Positions 5,870-13,244 of a stretch of 14,895 nt of DNA are shown one piece after another (the stretch's first letter is position 1; each line of letters opens with the position of its first letter). The notes under the pieces are model-generated. The model was not told the origin of the DNA. It did no database searches and saw only the letters and a list, made by a program, of their open reading frames with translations. This DNA comes from Acholeplasmataceae bacterium. Lineage in GTDB: Bacteria > Bacillota > Negativicutes > Acidaminococcales > Acidaminococcaceae. The stretch is from contig JAAYIB010000029.1 in NCBI GenBank assembly GCA_012744295.1, positions 1 through 14,895 of the forward strand, written 5' to 3'. The position numbers were made by a program, and so were the translations under genes.

Positions 5870-8362
5870 ATGAGCGCTAAAATATTATTTGTCAGCAGCT
5901 TGCCTGCGGAAAGGCGGCAGTTGAAGCGAATGCTGCCCGAATACAAGGTTATTGCCGCTCCTGATTTTGCCTCTGCGGCTAAAAAAATCGGCAGCGGGGA
6001 CGGCATAGACATCGTCTTGCTCGATTATACCTTGCCTGACAGGGATATTTTAAAGTTTTTGCGGGAGATAAAGATAGAAAAAACGGGTAAAAAGTTGCGG
6101 ACTCTTTTGCTTACGGGCGACTCGGAGCTTGGAAAAACAGCGGGTATCATAGCCGCCGGCGCCAATGCTTACCTGCGCAGGCCTTTCAACCGTGAGGCGC
6201 TGCGGGCGAGAATCGAGCTGCAGCTTGAAATCTTGAGGCAAAAAAGGCTGCAGGCGCCTGTAATTGAAGAACGCAACCTTCTGTTCAGAACTATTTTAGA
6301 GCAGGCGCCGCTCGGCATCGTGATCGCCCGCAGTCAAAAATTCGAAGCGGAGCCGGAGGATTTTGTTGCCGAAGTCAACCCTATGTTTGAAAAAATTACC
6401 GGTTTCACACAGGAAGAATTCAACAGGCTGAGCTGGAAAAACATCACGCATGCCGATGATCTGGCAGGCAGTCTTGTCAAGTTCAACCTCTTGCAGGAAG
6501 GTAAAATCAACGATTATGAGATAGAGAAAAGATATGTCAGAAAAGACGGCAGGATTATCTGGGTGCAGGCAGCGGTTGCGTCCATCAAGCTGACAGAAGG
6601 CCCCTGCAACGAATATCTGTGTCTGGTGCAGGATATTACGGAAAGGAAGGAAGCGGAAACCGCCTTGGCGGAAAGCGAGCGCAGCAAGTCCGTGCTGCTT
6701 GCGCATTTGCCGGGTATGGCTTACCGCTGCAGGTATGACAGGGAGTGGACAATGCAGTTTGTTTCGGCCGGTTGCCGTGACCTTACAGGTTTCCGCCCGG
6801 AAAGCCTTTTGGGCAACAGGGAACTTTCCTTTAATGATGTGATTGCTCCCGAGTACCGCGAGCTTTTGTGGGAAAAGTGGCGGGAAATGCTGAAAGAGGG
6901 AAAGTTTTTCCGGCATGAGTATGAAATCATTACCGCGGAAGGGACACGCAAATGGGTGCTGGAACTGGGACAGGGCATTGCGGATGCGCAAGGCGGCATC
7001 GAGGCGCTTGAAGGCATCATTATTGATATTACAAAAGAAAAGAAAGCGATGCTCGCTCTTAAATATGTGACCGAACACGATTACCTTACGGGAGCTTACA
7101 ACAGAAGATTCCTGCGGCAGCTTCTGTCAAAGGAAGACTCGGCGCTTGGCAAGCGCAAAAGAGCCGTGATCGTTCTTGTGCTGAACAAGCTCGAAGCACT
7201 AAGCCTGACCTACGGGCAGCTTTTCAGCGAGAGTGTCATCAAGGAGCTGGGAAACAAGCTGTTGGCGGCAGTCGGTGAGGATAAACGGCTTTTTCGGATC
7301 GCCGCGGGCAGTTTCGCCTTCTTTGTCGAGGACTATCGCCGGCTTGCCGAGCTCAAGGACTTTTGTAAGGAACTGCTCGCAGTTATGGAAGAAAGGCCTA
7401 TGATGCGTATTGTTGGAGGCAGCATCGGCGTCATGCCGATAAAAGCAACCTGCCCTGATACGGAGAAACTGCTGCGAAGCGCGAACGCCGCTGCCGCAAA
7501 GGCTGCCGAAAGCGAAGATGTCTTTGCCTATCGCTTCGTGAATGAGCGGCTGTTGAAGGAAATCAACCGGGAGGAAACGCTGAAGGAGCTTCTGATCAGG
7601 CTTGCCGCTGCGCCCGAAAACGACGAACTCAGTCTGGTGTTCCAGCCCGTTTTCAATCTGGCAACGAACGAAATTGAGGGTTTTGAAGCCTTGGCACGTT
7701 TGCGGTCGAAGGCTTTGGGGGAGGTTTCTCCGGGCGAGTTCATTCCCCTGGCCGAAAAGACGCAGCTGATGGTGCCGATTGGGTTACAGATTATGCGTCA
7801 GGCCTGCGCCTTTCTGAAGGAAATAGAGAATATGGGACTGCGCGATATAAAGCTGGCCGTCAATATCTCCGCGATGCAGCTCTTTCGCAAAGAATTTTTA
7901 GAAGATTTGCTGAAGGCCGTGGGCGATGCGGGCGTCAATGCCGGCAATCTGCTCCTTGAGATTACCGAATCAATTTTTTTGCACAATTATGACGACATGA
8001 ACGCAAGACTTGCCCAGCTGCGCAAAAAAGGCATAAAGATAGCGATTGATGACTTCGGCGTCGGCTATTCCTCGCTGGCGCGCGAAAGCGAGCTGAACGT
8101 CGATTATCTGAAGCTCGACAAGTATTTCCTTGATAAACTGCTTACCGAAGGCAGGAAGAAATCAATTGCCCGCGATATCATCGCCATGGCGCACCGCCTC
8201 GGACACCGGGTGGTGGCGGAAGGCGTGGAAAAGGAAGAGCAGCGGGAGTATCTTGCGCGTTATGGCTGCGACCTTTACCAGGGGTATCTTGCGAGCAGAC
8301 CGCTGAATTCCGATGCGGCGCTCGAACTGCTGAGGCAGGCGGGACGAATTCCGTCAAAGTGA
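5870..8362 (+). CDS. Cytoplasmic c-di-GMP phosphodiesterase: pseudo-receiver-PAS-PAS-degenerate GGDEF-EAL
   Basis: An 830-residue soluble protein. Residues 3-120 have the receiver fold with the phosphoacceptor position D52 (VLLDYTLP) and T82. The acidic pair that binds Mg2+ is replaced by S9-S10 (FVSSLP) and the conserved Lys by R104 (YLRRPF), so normal phosphorylation is doubtful. PAS domains follow at about 135-263 and 275-395, each ending in a D-I-T linker. The GGDEF domain (about 405-560) has AAGSF (478-482) at the signature and lacks a normal substrate segment, so it cannot be an ordinary cyclase. It may be a regulatory GTP-binding or dimer module. The EAL domain (about 575-825) is intact: E606-A607-L608, NISAMQL, EITES, D727-D728 in DDFGVGYSS (usual Thr replaced by Val), LKLDK and VVAEGVE with a later Gln. 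Predicted role: hydrolysis of c-di-GMP to pGpG. GGAGG (5858-5862) lies 7 nt before the ATG; the previous gene ends 58 bp upstream, so cotranscription is likely. Confidence 0.92.
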   Translation: MSAKILFVSSLPAERRQLKRMLPEYKVIAAPDFASAAKKIGSGDGIDIVLLDYTLPDRDILKFLREIKIEKTGKKLRTLLLTGDSELGKTAGIIAAGANAYLRRPFNREALRARIELQLEILRQKRLQAPVIEERNLLFRTILEQAPLGIVIARSQKFEAEPEDFVAEVNPMFEKITGFTQEEFNRLSWKNITHADDLAGSLVKFNLLQEGKINDYEIEKRYVRKDGRIIWVQAAVASIKLTEGPCNEYLCLVQDITERKEAETALAESERSKSVLLAHLPGMAYRCRYDREWTMQFVSAGCRDLTGFRPESLLGNRELSFNDVIAPEYRELLWEKWREMLKEGKFFRHEYEIITAEGTRKWVLELGQGIADAQGGIEALEGIIIDITKEKKAMLALKYVTEHDYLTGAYNRRFLRQLLSKEDSALGKRKRAVIVLVLNKLEALSLTYGQLFSESVIKELGNKLLAAVGEDKRLFRIAAGSFAFFVEDYRRLAELKDFCKELLAVMEERPMMRIVGGSIGVMPIKATCPDTEKLLRSANAAAAKAAESEDVFAYRFVNERLLKEINREETLKELLIRLAAAPENDELSLVFQPVFNLATNEIEGFEALARLRSKALGEVSPGEFIPLAEKTQLMVPIGLQIMRQACAFLKEIENMGLRDIKLAVNISAMQLFRKEFLEDLLKAVGDAGVNAGNLLLEITESIFLHNYDDMNARLAQLRKKGIKIAIDDFGVGYSSLARESELNVDYLKLDKYFLDKLLTEGRKKSIARDIIAMAHRLGHRVVAEGVEKEEQREYLARYGCDLYQGYLASRPLNSDAALELLRQAGRIPSK

Positions 8363-8419
8363 GAACGCCGTCGGGACTGGAATGAACGTTTATATTTATA
8401 CTTACGGGAGGTGGGGAGA

Positions 8420-10276
8420 ATGAAGGTTTTGCCGCTTGCATCTGTAAGGGCACTGCAGGAGGCCGCCCGCGCTTTTTCGCGGTTTCCGGCATCTCTCGCC
8501 TGTGCCGCGGCCTTCACCTTTGTCACCATGGCGCGTATTTACCTGGATTGGCCGCGCGAGCAAAGCTATCAATTTTTGTTCAGCTGCCTGCACTGGGCAC
8601 TGGGCTTCGGCGCGGTCTTCAGCCTGGCCGCCGTTACCTTTGTTCAAAACCGCCGACAGGGAAATGGTTTGCTTGCGGCAAACCTTTCGGGGCTCGCCGC
8701 GACGGCTTTTGCTTTTGCCGCGCTTTATTTGTGGGGTGACAGCACGGCAACCATTGCGCAAGGCAGCCTTAAGGAATTGTCAGACGTTGCAGCCGCCCGT
8801 ATGGGTGCGGCGACAGCTGTCAGCCTGCTTATCTTCGTTATCGTTGCCGCCGCGCCGAAGGAAGGGTCGGATATTGCGAGGTCGCTCTTTATGGTGCACA
8901 AGGGCCTGGTCATAGCCATTCTTTACGGACTGGTGCTGGCCGCCGGGCTTGCGGGCGTTGCGGGAGCCATCCAGGCCTTGCTTTATCAGGAGATGAGCTA
9001 CAAGGTTTATTCCTACATCGCCGCCGGGGCAGCCTTTCTCGCATATGCCGTCTTCCTTGGTTTTTTCCCGGACTTCGGCACCTCGGAGGAAGGCGAGCGG
9101 CGTAAGGTTGCCGAGCAACAGCCGCGCTTTATCGAAATTCTTTTTGGCAGGATCATGGTTCCCGTGATGCTTGCCCTGACGATCGTACTCCTGGCCTGGA
9201 CGGGGCGCATCGCCCTGCAGGGCAATTGGCCTTCCTTTGAGCGTCTTGCAGGCATTGCGGCGTCCTACACGCTCGTAGGTGTCTGGCTGCACCTGATGGT
9301 AACGTACCAGCAAACAGGCGCCGCCGTATTATACCGTCGCATTTATCCCTTTGCGGCGCTCTTCATCCTCGTTTTTGAGGCTTGGGCTCTGTATGTACGG
9401 CTTGAGCGGTTCGGACTTAAAACAACCGAATACTGTTTTGTGCTGACCTGGCTTTTTGGCGTGTTTGCGGCAATTCTGCTCGTCCGGGGCGGAAAGGCGG
9501 AGCATCTGAAGCTGGCAGCGGCTGCCTGTTTCTTGCTGATTTTTTCCGTACTGCCGCTGGCCGGCTATCATTCTTTGCCGGTCAAGGCACAGACGGCAAG
9601 GCTGCAAAAAATTCTTGCCGCCGAGAAAATTCTGGTTAATGGCAGCCTGCAGCCGGCCGGCGGCGAGCTTTCCCTGCAATCGCGCGAGGACATAACCGAC
9701 GCGGTCGCCTTTTTATCCTACGAACGCGGGGCGGAACTTCCGGCCTGGTTTGACAAAGGCCTGGTAAATGGGGAGATTTTTCAGAAAAGACTCGGCTTTG
9801 CGCAAGTCTGGCCAAAGGACGCCGACGCTTATGCGCCCGGCAGGGTTTATCTCGGTACGCATCTCTACCTGTCTTCCGAACCCTTGAAGATAACCGGCTA
9901 TGACTGGATGCTGAAGCCGCAGCGTTTTAAGGCGGAAGGGGAAATTTGGGGCGACATTGCCGGCAGCCGGGGGATTTACAGGCTCCGTTGGCTGCAGCCC
10001 GGCCCGGAAGGTGTGCCGGCAGTCGAAGTTTCGCTGGACGGACGCCTTGTTTTGGAAAAGAACCTCAAGGATTATATAGAAGGCTTAAAATCGTCTTATC
10101 CGCCGGCGACCGAGAAAACGCGGCATGTGAGCCCGTCAGTCATGAGCCTGACTTTGGCGGCGCCGGAAATCGAACTGCTGCTGCTTTTTGAGGAAATTCA
10201 TGTCAATTTGGACAATCGTGACGGCAAAGAAGTTTACACGGTGGTGCCGGCAGGCGTTTACCTGAGGGAAAAATAG
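8420..10276 (+). CDS. DUF4153 multispanning membrane protein
   Basis: A 618-residue integral membrane protein matching the DUF4153 family, whose function is not established. About eleven hydrophobic segments can be counted between residues 20 and 385. Family features are visible: an LFGRIMVPVMLA segment followed by a glycine-tryptophan-proline loop (GNWPSFERL), then YRRIYPFAALF and an ERFGLKTTEYCFVLTWLF helix. The C-terminal part (about 395-618) is soluble and mixed alpha/beta, beginning with the LPVKAQTARLQKIL stretch. That tail may be extracytoplasmic, but its topology is not settled by eye. The ATG at 8420 is preferred over an in-frame GTG at 8411 because GGAGG (8407-8411) overlaps the GTG and lies 8 nt before the ATG. 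It follows the EAL gene by 57 bp and is the last gene before the strong hairpin at 10281-10319. This makes it a candidate output or partner of the c-di-GMP enzymes, but that is inference. Confidence 0.8.
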   Translation: MKVLPLASVRALQEAARAFSRFPASLACAAAFTFVTMARIYLDWPREQSYQFLFSCLHWALGFGAVFSLAAVTFVQNRRQGNGLLAANLSGLAATAFAFAALYLWGDSTATIAQGSLKELSDVAAARMGAATAVSLLIFVIVAAAPKEGSDIARSLFMVHKGLVIAILYGLVLAAGLAGVAGAIQALLYQEMSYKVYSYIAAGAAFLAYAVFLGFFPDFGTSEEGERRKVAEQQPRFIEILFGRIMVPVMLALTIVLLAWTGRIALQGNWPSFERLAGIAASYTLVGVWLHLMVTYQQTGAAVLYRRIYPFAALFILVFEAWALYVRLERFGLKTTEYCFVLTWLFGVFAAILLVRGGKAEHLKLAAAACFLLIFSVLPLAGYHSLPVKAQTARLQKILAAEKILVNGSLQPAGGELSLQSREDITDAVAFLSYERGAELPAWFDKGLVNGEIFQKRLGFAQVWPKDADAYAPGRVYLGTHLYLSSEPLKITGYDWMLKPQRFKAEGEIWGDIAGSRGIYRLRWLQPGPEGVPAVEVSLDGRLVLEKNLKDYIEGLKSSYPPATEKTRHVSPSVMSLTLAAPEIELLLLFEEIHVNLDNRDGKEVYTVVPAGVYLREK

Positions 10277-10280
10277 AAAA

Positions 10281-10319
10281 AAGCCGTGGGCAAGGTGACT
10301 TAACCCTTGCCCACGGCTT
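10281..10319. terminator. Bidirectional rho-independent terminator between convergent genes
   Basis: A perfect 15-bp stem (10281-10295 with 10305-10319, AAGCCGTGGGCAAGG and its complement) encloses a 9-nt loop. On the plus strand it follows the DUF4153 stop by 4 bp and is followed by a T-rich stretch (TTCTTTGGCTGTTTT). On the minus strand it lies 20 bp beyond the hydF stop and is followed by a run of six T residues and then another T run, the stronger of the two tails. It ends both transcripts. Confidence 0.93.
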
Positions 10320-10339
10320 CTTTGGCTGTTTTGTATTTT

Positions 10340-11548
10340 TCAGCATTGCCTGTCTGCCGGCTCCAGTGAAGGAAATACGCGGATGCTTCGTGAAAGGATG
10401 CCCTGCATATGGGAAATGATGACGCCGTAGTTTGTCATCGGCACTGCCTGCAGTCCGGCAACTTTTTGCCGGTGTCTCATTTCGCGCTCGTTCAGCATGC
10501 AGGCTCCGCAGTGAATGATTAGCTTGAAACGCGAGAGGTCCGGGGGAAACTCCGTGCCGGAGGTAAAGACGAAGTTGAAGTCCTTCTTGGTATATTCCCT
10601 GATCCAGCGCGGCAGCTTGACGGTGCCGATGTCGTCGCACTGGCGGTGATGCGTGCAGCCTTCGGCAATCAATATGGCATCGCCGTCGCTTAATTCGTCC
10701 AAGGCCCTTGCTCCTTCGACGGCTGCGGCCAGATTGCCCTTGAAGCGGGCAAATAAAATGGAAAAGGAGGTCAGAAAGACATCGTCCGGCGTGACGGCGG
10801 CGACTCTGGCAAAAACCTGGCTGTCGGTGATGACGATCTTCGGCTTTTGTCCGAGAGCGGCAAGAGTTGCCGCCAGGGCGTCCTCTTTGACTACGATTGC
10901 CGTCGCGTCAGCCTCTAAAATGTCGCGGATAGTCTGCTGCTGCGGGAGAATCAGGCGGCCCTTGGGCGCGGCCTTGTCAATCGGAATAACGAGCACGGCG
11001 AAGTCACCGGGAGCAAGCAGGTCGCCCACTATTTGCAGGCGCGGCTCCTCGGTCGCGGCCAGCGTGCCGATTTTTTCCTTCAGCTTTTCGATATTGAAGC
11101 GTGTTTCGGCACTGACATAAATCTCCCGGTCCGAGTCCGGCTGCTTTTCTGCCAACAGATCGGCCTTGTTGTAAACTACGACATAGTTCAGGCCTTTTTC
11201 GGCAAACAGCCCCAGTATTTCTTCGTCCTGAGAGGTTTTGCCGACGGCGGCGTCGATAACTAAGATCGCTACGTCCGTCTTGTTCAGCACTTGTCTGGCC
11301 TTTTCCACCCTCAGCGTACCCAGTTCACCCTCGTCGTCGTAGCCGGGGGTGTCGATAATCATGACTGGTCCGAGTGGTAAAAGCTCCATGGCCTTATAAA
11401 CGGGATCGGTCGTTGTTCCCTTGACGGGAGAAACAACCGAGAGCTTCTGGCCGGTCACGGCGTTGACGACACTCGACTTTCCGGCGTTTCTTTTGCCGAA
11501 GAAGCCGATGTGGACACGATGGGAAGAAGGCGTTTCGTTCAGGCTCAT
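10340..11548 (-). CDS. hydF: [FeFe]-hydrogenase H-cluster maturation GTPase HydF
   Basis: This 402-residue protein is HydF, the GTPase scaffold on which the diiron subcluster made by HydE and HydG is assembled before transfer to the [FeFe]-hydrogenase. The N-terminal GTPase domain shows the P-loop GKRNAGKS (18-25), a TTTDP switch (45-49), DTPG (66-69) and NKAD (127-130). A dimerisation region follows, and the C-terminal cluster-binding domain carries the family signature C-x-H...H-C-x-x-C: C298, H300, then H346, C347 and C350, with an additional C304. The length is standard and every key residue is present, so the protein should be functional. Its presence implies an anaerobe with an [FeFe]-hydrogenase; neither hydE, hydG nor the hydrogenase gene is in this window. 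CCCTCCT on the plus strand at 11557-11563 gives a Shine-Dalgarno AGGAGGG 8 nt before the ATG. It has its own promoter and a strong terminator. Confidence 0.96.
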   Translation of the reverse strand: MSLNETPSSHRVHIGFFGKRNAGKSSVVNAVTGQKLSVVSPVKGTTTDPVYKAMELLPLGPVMIIDTPGYDDEGELGTLRVEKARQVLNKTDVAILVIDAAVGKTSQDEEILGLFAEKGLNYVVVYNKADLLAEKQPDSDREIYVSAETRFNIEKLKEKIGTLAATEEPRLQIVGDLLAPGDFAVLVIPIDKAAPKGRLILPQQQTIRDILEADATAIVVKEDALAATLAALGQKPKIVITDSQVFARVAAVTPDDVFLTSFSILFARFKGNLAAAVEGARALDELSDGDAILIAEGCTHHRQCDDIGTVKLPRWIREYTKKDFNFVFTSGTEFPPDLSRFKLIIHCGACMLNEREMRHRQKVAGLQAVPMTNYGVIISHMQGILSRSIRVFPSLEPADRQC

Positions 11549-11587
11549 AATTGTTTCCCTCCTGCAGGCGTTTTTATATTAAAAACA

Positions 11588-11615
11588 ATTATACCACAAG
11601 CTCCGCAGCAGTCGA
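11588..11615 (-). promoter_or_regulatory. Promoter of hydF with perfect extended -10
   Basis: Read on the minus strand, a perfect TATAAT (11593 down to 11588) is preceded by TGG, giving an extended -10 (TGnTATAAT). A -35-like TCGACT (11615 down to 11610) lies 16 bp upstream and matches four of six consensus positions. Transcription would start near 11581, about 33 nt before the hydF ATG. It lies just beyond the stop of the upstream minus-strand small gene. Confidence 0.65.
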
Positions 11616-11627
11616 TAATTTTTCATG

Positions 11628-11858
11628 CTATTTTTCCATAAACCACGAATCGTCGTCATTGAACAGCAGGACGGTTTTGCCCAAGATGCGGCAGGTATAG
11701 CGTACGCCGAGGCCGCCGCCCTTCAAGGAGGCTGCCTTTCTTACATCGAGCACTCTGTCGACCGCAAAGACGCGGCCGTCCTCCCAGATGATGGAGGTGG
11801 GCACGGCTTTGCCGCCCGGTTCGTGCCTCACGTTTACCGTCAGGTCTATTTTCGGCAT
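11628..11858 (-). CDS. Conserved-looking 76-residue protein paired with dinB, function unknown
   Basis: A small basic protein that I cannot name. It begins MPKIDLTVNV, has a central block IIWEDGRVFAVDRVLDVRKA followed by ASLKGGGLGVRYTCRI, and ends in a strand plus DDSWFMEK. The pattern suggests an all-beta or mixed small domain with a glycine-rich turn and an Arg-Tyr-Thr-Cys strand. There is no signal peptide or membrane segment. I recall similar short proteins beside dinB in other anaerobic Bacillota, but I cannot verify this here. The ATG at 11858 is preferred to a GTG at 11867 because AAGGAGGT (plus-strand 11866-11873) overlaps that GTG and is 7 nt before the ATG. The gene starts 13 nt after the dinB stop, and its ribosome site shares bases with that stop, so it is translationally coupled and should be induced with dinB in the SOS response. 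A role beside DNA polymerase IV, for example modulating it, is inference. Confidence 0.75.
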   Translation of the reverse strand: MPKIDLTVNVRHEPGGKAVPTSIIWEDGRVFAVDRVLDVRKAASLKGGGLGVRYTCRILGKTVLLFNDDDSWFMEK

Positions 11859-11871
11859 TGTCAGCACCTCC

Positions 11872-13116
11872 TTATTTAAAGAAACTTACCGGGTGAATGA
11901 CGTGGTCTTCCTTCGGGTTAAAGCCGGTCAGGCGTCCGTCCAGCAGGCACGAGGCGCGCAAAAGCGAGCCGTGGCCGAAGCGGCCGCGGATTGCGTCGAT
12001 TGTATGCTCCAGCGCTTCTCTCTGTTCCTCGTGTTGCTCGAACTCTTCAAAAAGAGAGAGCTGGAGGTGATCCTTTTCTGTGACAAGGTCAAGGGCTCTC
12101 ACGCCGATGCTGCGCAGGGGGCGCTGCCAGGCATAGCTTGCCGTGAAAATTTCCATCGCCTTGTCCAGGATGACGGTGCTGAGATAGGAGGGAGCGCGCA
12201 GTCGGGCCTGCCTGGTGCAGGAATAAAGCCGGTTGTCCCGCAGGTAAATCTGAACGCCCGTGCACTTAAGGCCGTAATCGCGCAGCCTCGCGGCAACCGA
12301 TTCGGACAGGACCGTAAAGACGAGGCGAGCGTCCTCGTTGTCGAGCAGGTCGCGCGGGCAGGTGGTGCCGTTGCCGATGGATTTGACGGCGGCACGTTCT
12401 TCGATGCGGCGGACGGGCGAGGAGTCAAGTCCGTTGGCAAACAGCCAGAGCACCTCCCCCCATTTGCCGAGCGTCTTTGTCAGGAATTCGACATCGACAC
12501 GGGCCAGGCTTCCTATCGTTGCAAGTCCGAAGTTGTGCAGCTTCCGCGCGGTGGAGCGACCGACGTACAGCAGGTCTTCCACCGGCAGCGGCCAGACGGT
12601 TTCCCTGAAATTTTCTGAGGTAATCAAGGTCGTCGCATCGGGTTTTTTCAGGTCGGAGCCAAGCTTGGCGAAAATCTTATTGAAGGAAACGCCTACGCTG
12701 ACGGTGACGCCCAGCTCCTCGCGGATGCGGACGCGAATCGCGTTCGCGATTTCTTCTCCGCTGCCGAAGAGATGAAGGGAGCCCGTGACATCGAGCCAGC
12801 ATTCGTCGATGCCGAAGGGCTCGACCTGATCCGTGTAGTCATAATAGATACGGCGCGCCAGACGTGAAAAACGCAGATATTTGGCAAAATCCGGGGGGAC
12901 GGTGACGAGGCCGGGCGCTTTGCCCTGAGCTTCCCAGAGGGCTTCGCCCGTCCTGACGCCCAGTTTCTTGGCAAGCATGTTTTTGGCCAGAATGATGCCG
13001 TGTCTGTTCGCGGGGTTGCCCGCAACCGCTGCGGGAACGTTGCGCAGCTCGGGCAGGTACAGGCATTCCACCGAGGCATAGAAGTTGTTCAGGTCTACAT
13101 GCAGGATTGTTCTCAT
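11872..13116 (-). CDS. dinB: DNA polymerase IV (Y-family, DinB)
   Basis: A 414-residue Y-family translesion DNA polymerase. The palm motifs are intact: D8 in HVDLNNFYASVE, and D104-E105 in FGIDECWLDVT, giving the three carboxylates for the catalytic metals. Y13 occupies the steric-gate position. The SVGVSFNKIFAKLGSDLKKP segment (140-159) is the typical fingers/palm continuation, and the helix-hairpin-helix thumb region follows with VGRSTARKL. The C-terminal little-finger domain carries a textbook sliding-clamp peptide QLSLF (352-356). The protein extends about 58 residues beyond it. Activity is expected to be error-prone bypass synthesis at stalled forks, recruited by the beta clamp. The start ATG (13116) has only a weak Shine-Dalgarno (GGTGG, about 7 nt upstream). 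Expression is controlled by the LexA box at 13133-13146, and the small gene at 11628-11858 is coupled downstream. Confidence 0.95.
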   Translation of the reverse strand: MRTILHVDLNNFYASVECLYLPELRNVPAAVAGNPANRHGIILAKNMLAKKLGVRTGEALWEAQGKAPGLVTVPPDFAKYLRFSRLARRIYYDYTDQVEPFGIDECWLDVTGSLHLFGSGEEIANAIRVRIREELGVTVSVGVSFNKIFAKLGSDLKKPDATTLITSENFRETVWPLPVEDLLYVGRSTARKLHNFGLATIGSLARVDVEFLTKTLGKWGEVLWLFANGLDSSPVRRIEERAAVKSIGNGTTCPRDLLDNEDARLVFTVLSESVAARLRDYGLKCTGVQIYLRDNRLYSCTRQARLRAPSYLSTVILDKAMEIFTASYAWQRPLRSIGVRALDLVTEKDHLQLSLFEEFEQHEEQREALEHTIDAIRGRFGHGSLLRASCLLDGRLTGFNPKEDHVIHPVSFFK

Positions 13117-13132
13117 TTCATCGCCACCAATA

Positions 13133-13146
13133 CAAACATATGTTCG
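13133..13146 (-). promoter_or_regulatory. LexA (DinR) SOS box of the dinB operon
   Basis: On the minus strand the 14 bases read CGAACATATGTTTG, an exact fit to the Gram-positive LexA operator consensus CGAACRNRYGTTYG. It is 17 nt upstream of the dinB start and covers the predicted transcription start, so bound LexA should block initiation until DNA damage triggers its cleavage. Confidence 0.93.
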
Positions 13147-13151
13147 TTTTT

Positions 13152-13180
13152 AGTATAGCGTAAAACTGATTTTCAGGCAA
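13152..13180 (-). promoter_or_regulatory. dinB promoter
   Basis: On the minus strand TTGCCT (13180 down to 13175) and TATACT (13157 down to 13152) are separated by exactly 17 bp. The -35 matches four and the -10 five of six consensus bases. The predicted start site falls at about 13145, inside the LexA box, the expected geometry for an SOS promoter. Confidence 0.7.
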
Positions 13181-13225
13181 GAGGGCATTTTGAAGCAGCC
13201 ATAAAGAGAACAGCTGAAATAAAGC

Positions 13226-13237
13226 GCCGGCGCCGGC
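13226..13237. repeat. 12-bp GC-only palindrome in the dinB/MBL divergent gap
   Basis: GCCGGCGCCGGC is a perfect palindrome made of two tandem GCCGGC hexamers. It lies between the dinB promoter and the MBL-fold gene. It has no T tract and a stem this short with no loop is not a terminator. Its role is unknown and it may be chance in a GC-rich genome. Confidence 0.4.
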
Positions 13238-13244
13238 AGGATAA

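Noticed and set aside
8373..8402. A promoter-like GGGACT / TATACT pair with 18-bp spacing before the DUF4153 gene.
   Set aside because: The -35 matches only half the consensus, and the predicted start would fall at or inside the ribosome-binding site of the gene.
11788..12618. A 276-residue plus-strand open frame over the small gene and the 3' half of dinB.
   Set aside because: dinB is certain on the other strand; this frame has no domain signature and would cover two genes in antisense.
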